Assembly (NCBI GenBank): GCA_023430885.1
Contig: JAEYYH010000006.1
Coordinates: 69,481-133,480 of the forward strand
Origin: Bacillota bacterium
Lineage (GTDB): Bacteria; Bacillota_I; Bacilli_A; RF39; UBA660
Direction of reading: 5' to 3'
DNA length: 64,000 nucleotides
This document shows positions 60,954 through 64,000 of this stretch, piece after piece (the stretch's first letter is position 1; the number at the start of each line of letters is the position of its first letter). The notes beneath the pieces were generated by a model. The model did not search any database. It was not told the DNA's origin and was given only the letters and a program-made list of their open reading frames with translations. The position numbers and the translations under genes are program-made.

Positions 60954-61856
60954 ATGGAAACTAAAAAAATATCATTGTTTATAAAAACAAAAAGAAAAGA
61001 AAAAGGGCTAACTCAGGAACAACTTGCAAATGAATTATTTGTAACTGAAAAAGCTATTTCAAGATGGGAAACTGGACGTGGAACTCCCGATATTTCTTTA
61101 CTTATGCCTTTAGCGAACGCTTTGAATGTTTCAGTTTCAGAAATATTATCTGGAGAAAAGAAAGTTGAAAGTGAAGAAGAAATAAAAGAAATTATTGATT
61201 ATATAGATATTAATAAAAAAGGCAAATACAATATGCCATTTAAATTATCAATAATTTGTTATATTATTTCGATTCTAACTTTTCTTACATATTTAAGATT
61301 AGATTATAATACGAATATAAGTATAAATTATTTTATAAGACTAATATTTGTAATAATAGCATCTGTTTTTATTATTATAGGTAATTATATATATAATAAT
61401 AATTATATTGATAAAATAAGTGATAAGAAAAAAAGTATTAAAATAGCAAATTTAATAATTTTTATTTATTACTCAACCTTATTATTTAATATGACTATTT
61501 TTGCTAGATTCACCAATATTCATAGTTATAATTTGATACCATTTAAATCAATATATGATATTGTTACTAGCAATAATATGTATTTTATATTAATAAACAT
61601 ATTAGGAAATCTACTAGTTTTTATGCCGATTGAGTATTTTATGATTGAACTATTTAATGTTGTTAATTTTAAAAAAACTTTGCTAATTAATTTTCTTATA
61701 GTTTTTATATGTGAAGTTATCCAATATACATTTAAAATTGGGGTGTTTGATGTTGATGATATTATATTATGTTTTTCAGGAATGATTCTATTTTACTTTT
61801 TGCATACTAAATACAAAAGCAAGTTTAAAAAAGGAACTCTTGAAGGTTTAAAATAA
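60954..61856 (+). CDS. XRE-type HTH regulator fused to VanZ-like membrane domain
   Basis: 300 residues. Residues 1-68 are an XRE HTH (TQEQLANELFVTEKAISRWE). A linker, then about six membrane helices follow. They contain a VanZ-like signature: NLIPFKSI, GNLLVFMPIEYF, EVIQYTFKIGVFDVDD, and ILCFSGMILFYF. VanZ proteins relate to glycopeptide tolerance; here the domain is tied to a DNA-binding head. Possibly a membrane-sensing repressor. Confidence 0.8.
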   Translation: METKKISLFIKTKRKEKGLTQEQLANELFVTEKAISRWETGRGTPDISLLMPLANALNVSVSEILSGEKKVESEEEIKEIIDYIDINKKGKYNMPFKLSIICYIISILTFLTYLRLDYNTNISINYFIRLIFVIIASVFIIIGNYIYNNNYIDKISDKKKSIKIANLIIFIYYSTLLFNMTIFARFTNIHSYNLIPFKSIYDIVTSNNMYFILINILGNLLVFMPIEYFMIELFNVVNFKKTLLINFLIVFICEVIQYTFKIGVFDVDDIILCFSGMILFYFLHTKYKSKFKKGTLEGLK

Positions 61857-61991
61857 ATTATTTATTTTAGTTCAGCAATTGTTGTATTTAAAAAATAAAC
61901 TGATTGATAATAATAAATAGTATCATCTAAAGAATTATATAAAGATAATATATGTTTGTATTTTCAAAATAAAAGTGAAAGGAAATGCAAA

Positions 61992-62471
61992 ATGAATAAA
62001 ATAGTTAAACATCCATTTAAACCAGTATATAATAGTGATTCTAAAATATTATTTTTAGGATCAATAGCGAGCGTAAAATCAAGAGAAATAGGGTATCCAT
62101 ATGCAAGCCCACAAAATAGATTTTGGAAAGTAATGAAGGCTATATTTAATGAAGAAGTTGGGGATTATAAACAATTTTTACTTAGTAAAAATATAGCACT
62201 ATGGGATGTAATTAAGAGTTGTGAAATAACTGGGTCAAGTGATTCAAGTATCAAAAATGTCGTTGTTAATGAAATATGGGATGTAATAGCCAATAGTAAT
62301 ATAAAATATGTTTTTACAAATGGAAAAAAGGCATTTGATTTATATAATAAGTATGTATACCCTAAAACCGAAATTAAAGCAATATCTCTATCATCGACAA
62401 GTCCAGCTAACGCAACAAAAAACTTAGATGATTTAGTAGAAGAATATAAAATTATTTTAAATTATTTATAA
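61992..62471 (+). CDS. DNA-deoxyinosine/uracil glycosylase-like protein
   Basis: 159 residues from ATG 61992 (SD AAAGGAA); the longer frame from 61956 has no good SD. Motifs: ILFLGSIASVKSREIGYPYASPQNRFWKVM (split GSxP-type stretch with YYAxPxNxFW), ALWDVIKSCE and the C-terminal LSSTSPANA. Fits the family 6 hypoxanthine-DNA glycosylase group. A second base-excision enzyme in this window. Confidence 0.85.
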   Translation: MNKIVKHPFKPVYNSDSKILFLGSIASVKSREIGYPYASPQNRFWKVMKAIFNEEVGDYKQFLLSKNIALWDVIKSCEITGSSDSSIKNVVVNEIWDVIANSNIKYVFTNGKKAFDLYNKYVYPKTEIKAISLSSTSPANATKNLDDLVEEYKIILNYL

Positions 62472-62622
62472 TTGTTGAAATTATTATAATAAGTTTATTG
62501 AATGAATATACTATATAAATTAGAGATTCAAATATTTGATTTTAATTAAGTTAGGCATATTAATATCTTATTTTGAAATAAATATTAATATTTAAAAAGT
62601 GATTTTTTTTACAAAAAAAATA

Positions 62623-62650
62623 TTGACATATATCGAAAATCTAGTATAAT
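62623..62650 (+). promoter_or_regulatory. tRNA-Gly promoter
   Basis: -35 TTGACA (62623-62628), 16-bp spacer, -10 TATAAT (62645-62650). Strong consensus match. Confidence 0.85.
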
Positions 62651-62668
62651 TAAAAGTGCCTACCAAAT

Positions 62669-62742
<74 letters not shown>

Positions 62743-62786
62743 TAAGGAAATATGCTCGAACTTTTATAAGTTTAGAGTTTAATATA

Positions 62787-62818
62787 AAAAATCAATTCTA
62801 AAAGGAATTGATTTTTTT
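62787..62818 (+). terminator. Terminator after tRNA-Gly
   Basis: AAAAATCAATTC (62787-62798) and GAATTGATTTTT (62805-62816), then TT. Similar in sequence to the terminator after the first tRNA pair (17405). Confidence 0.9.
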
Positions 62819-63011
62819 GTGTCTTGGACTTTCATAGTCACTTGGAAGTTTCAAAGAATTCATCCTACTTTTTAAGAAAGGATAGATTAAAATAGTAAAT
62901 ATAATTAAACAAGACTACCTATTAAGAATTTATTAAAGAAAAATTAAATTTTAATTATGTATTTTAATAATATATTTAAAATTTAAAAATTTATTATGTA
63001 AAATAATGTAA

Positions 63012-63686
63012 TCAAACATCTTTCCTAAAATAAAAATATAATTCATCCGTTACTAGTGAATGCTTTACATATATTTGAATGCAATATACTCCCTTATCAT
63101 CTACATATTTAGTTATATCATTAATATATTTACCATTATATACTTCCTCAAGGGGTTTTGTAGTTCTTGTAATAATCATTTTTTTATATTGTACATTATT
63201 ACTTAATTTCATTGTTTGATTAATTTTTTTACATTCTACTTGATAACCACTTTCGGAATAACATTTGTAAGAATTTATATTAATTAAATAATCTTTTGAA
63301 TCATCTGCAACAAAATCCGAACCTATATCATTGTTGACTTTACTATATCCTAAATAATAACTATTTAGATTAATTAAAAATGGTATTAATGGGATTTGCT
63401 GTTTTGTTTGATAACTAACATTTACTTTTGTTTCATTAACGTTTAATTCATAAAATCTGGCATTGTTTGATGGATATCCAAATATATTGTTTAATTCTAT
63501 TGTTCCAAAGAAAATTTTAATTGCTAAAATAATTCCAATTATTACTAAGAAAAATATCATAACTTTACGTTTTCTTTCTTTTGATAACACTATATTAGAT
63601 TTATTTAATTCTGATAAAGCATCGCGTTTAGATTTTTCTATTTCTTCTTTTGTTGGTATCAAAGAACTTTTAAAAGTATTATTCAT
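63012..63686 (-). CDS. Single-pass membrane protein, unknown
   Basis: 224 residues. A cytoplasmic start of ~40 residues rich in Lys/Glu (PTKEEIEKSKRDALSELNKS) leads to one membrane helix (VMIFFLVIIGIILAIKIFFG). The outside domain has Cys at YKCYSES and VECKKI, a likely disulfide pair. SD GGAGGT. No family recognised. 63687-63960 holds no gene I can support. Confidence 0.65.
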   Translation of the reverse strand: MNNTFKSSLIPTKEEIEKSKRDALSELNKSNIVLSKERKRKVMIFFLVIIGIILAIKIFFGTIELNNIFGYPSNNARFYELNVNETKVNVSYQTKQQIPLIPFLINLNSYYLGYSKVNNDIGSDFVADDSKDYLININSYKCYSESGYQVECKKINQTMKLSNNVQYKKMIITRTTKPLEEVYNGKYINDITKYVDDKGVYCIQIYVKHSLVTDELYFYFRKDV

Positions 63687-63960
63687 ATAAGTACCTCCAT
63701 ATAATTCAAAGTTGTATTTATTATTTATATTATATCACAACCATTTCTTCTTATTATACTGAATAATGTGGATAATCTGCCTATTAGATAAATGTTTATT
63801 CCAATTACACCCACGCAAAGCCTACCACTCATATTATCTATATCATTAATTAGGGCAATAAAAAAAGTATATAAGATTATAATACCTTTAAAGTTCACAC
63901 TAAATAAAAAAAGACAAATATGTTAAAATTTATTTAGAAGAACTTTGGAGGTGTTTTTTC

Positions 63961-64000
63961 ATGGGTAAACATAAAAAATGGACAATTGAACAAAAGAAAA
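63961..64000 (+). CDS. Start of a probable IS3-type transposase OrfA (cut by window end)
   Basis: Only 13 codons (MGKHKKWTIEQKK). ATG 63961 follows SD GGAGGTG. The KKWTxEQK start resembles IS3-family OrfA HTH proteins. TATG-TTAAAAT boxes near 63918-63927 could be its -10. The identity needs the next window. Confidence 0.4.
   Translation, partial: MGKHKKWTIEQKK

Overview
The window is about 27% GC by eye and densely packed with genes. It uses the standard bacterial code: TGA ends several genes, including hemW at 7593-7595, and Trp is TGG, so this is not a mycoplasma-code genome. Shine-Dalgarno sites are AGGAGG/AGGTGA, leaders are short, and nearly every transcription unit ends in a perfect hairpin plus T-run. 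A lipoteichoic-acid-synthase-like protein, YqeG/YqeH, MntR and PrsW-like proteins point to a low-GC Gram-positive (Firmicutes/Bacillota), perhaps an uncultured gut-type Bacilli or Clostridia lineage. That placement is inference from gene content, not from a marker tree.

Layout. 1-17143 is mostly core genome: 3' part of leuS, rnhB, an MBL-fold hydrolase, lepA with a SpoIIID-like regulator, hemW, an HD-domain protein, a thymidylate cluster (thyA, DHFR, tmk), yqeG-yqeH, a HerA-type ATPase and an LTA-synthase-family protein. 17214-17365 holds tRNA-Cys(GCA) and tRNA-Gly(GCC). About 17400-21384, and perhaps on to 24000, is an integrative mobilizable element: an orphan small protein, a 104-nt nested palindrome, a leader peptide ending in a terminator hairpin, a large serine recombinase, an oriT-like double hairpin and a MobV-type relaxase. 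A lipoprotein, a secreted C39-like cysteine peptidase and a membrane-anchored protein follow as possible cargo.

24235-36890 mixes minus-strand membrane proteins of unknown function with a 5'-nucleotidase, dCMP deaminase, two prepilin-like proteins, a Y-family polymerase, Tex and a fused ABC transporter. 36968-48185 carries a nucleotide-salvage-like trio, PrsW, a YugP-type protease, a uracil-DNA-glycosylase-like protein, a lipid-like hydrolase/acyltransferase/zinc-ribbon operon and a YbaK-type deacylase. 49365-51689 is a manganese locus (mntP, mntR, mntH) with a palindromic operator. 51869-53464 is an ABC-F ATPase behind a 10-codon leader peptide and competing hairpins. 55699-59203 has an acyl-CoA synthetase and an arsR-permease-thioredoxin operon with two perfect operators. 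The right end carries RDD/EF-Tu-like and XRE/VanZ fusion proteins, a DNA glycosylase, tRNA-Gly(TCC) and the start of a likely transposase gene.

Nucleotide metabolism and DNA maintenance recur: thyA, DHFR, tmk, dCMP deaminase, nucleotidase, deoxyribosyltransferase-like and Nudix proteins, two glycosylases, Pol IV, RNase HII and HerA. The most unusual parts are the mobile element's control region (17731-18040), the ABC-F leader (51831-51932) and several uncommon domain fusions.
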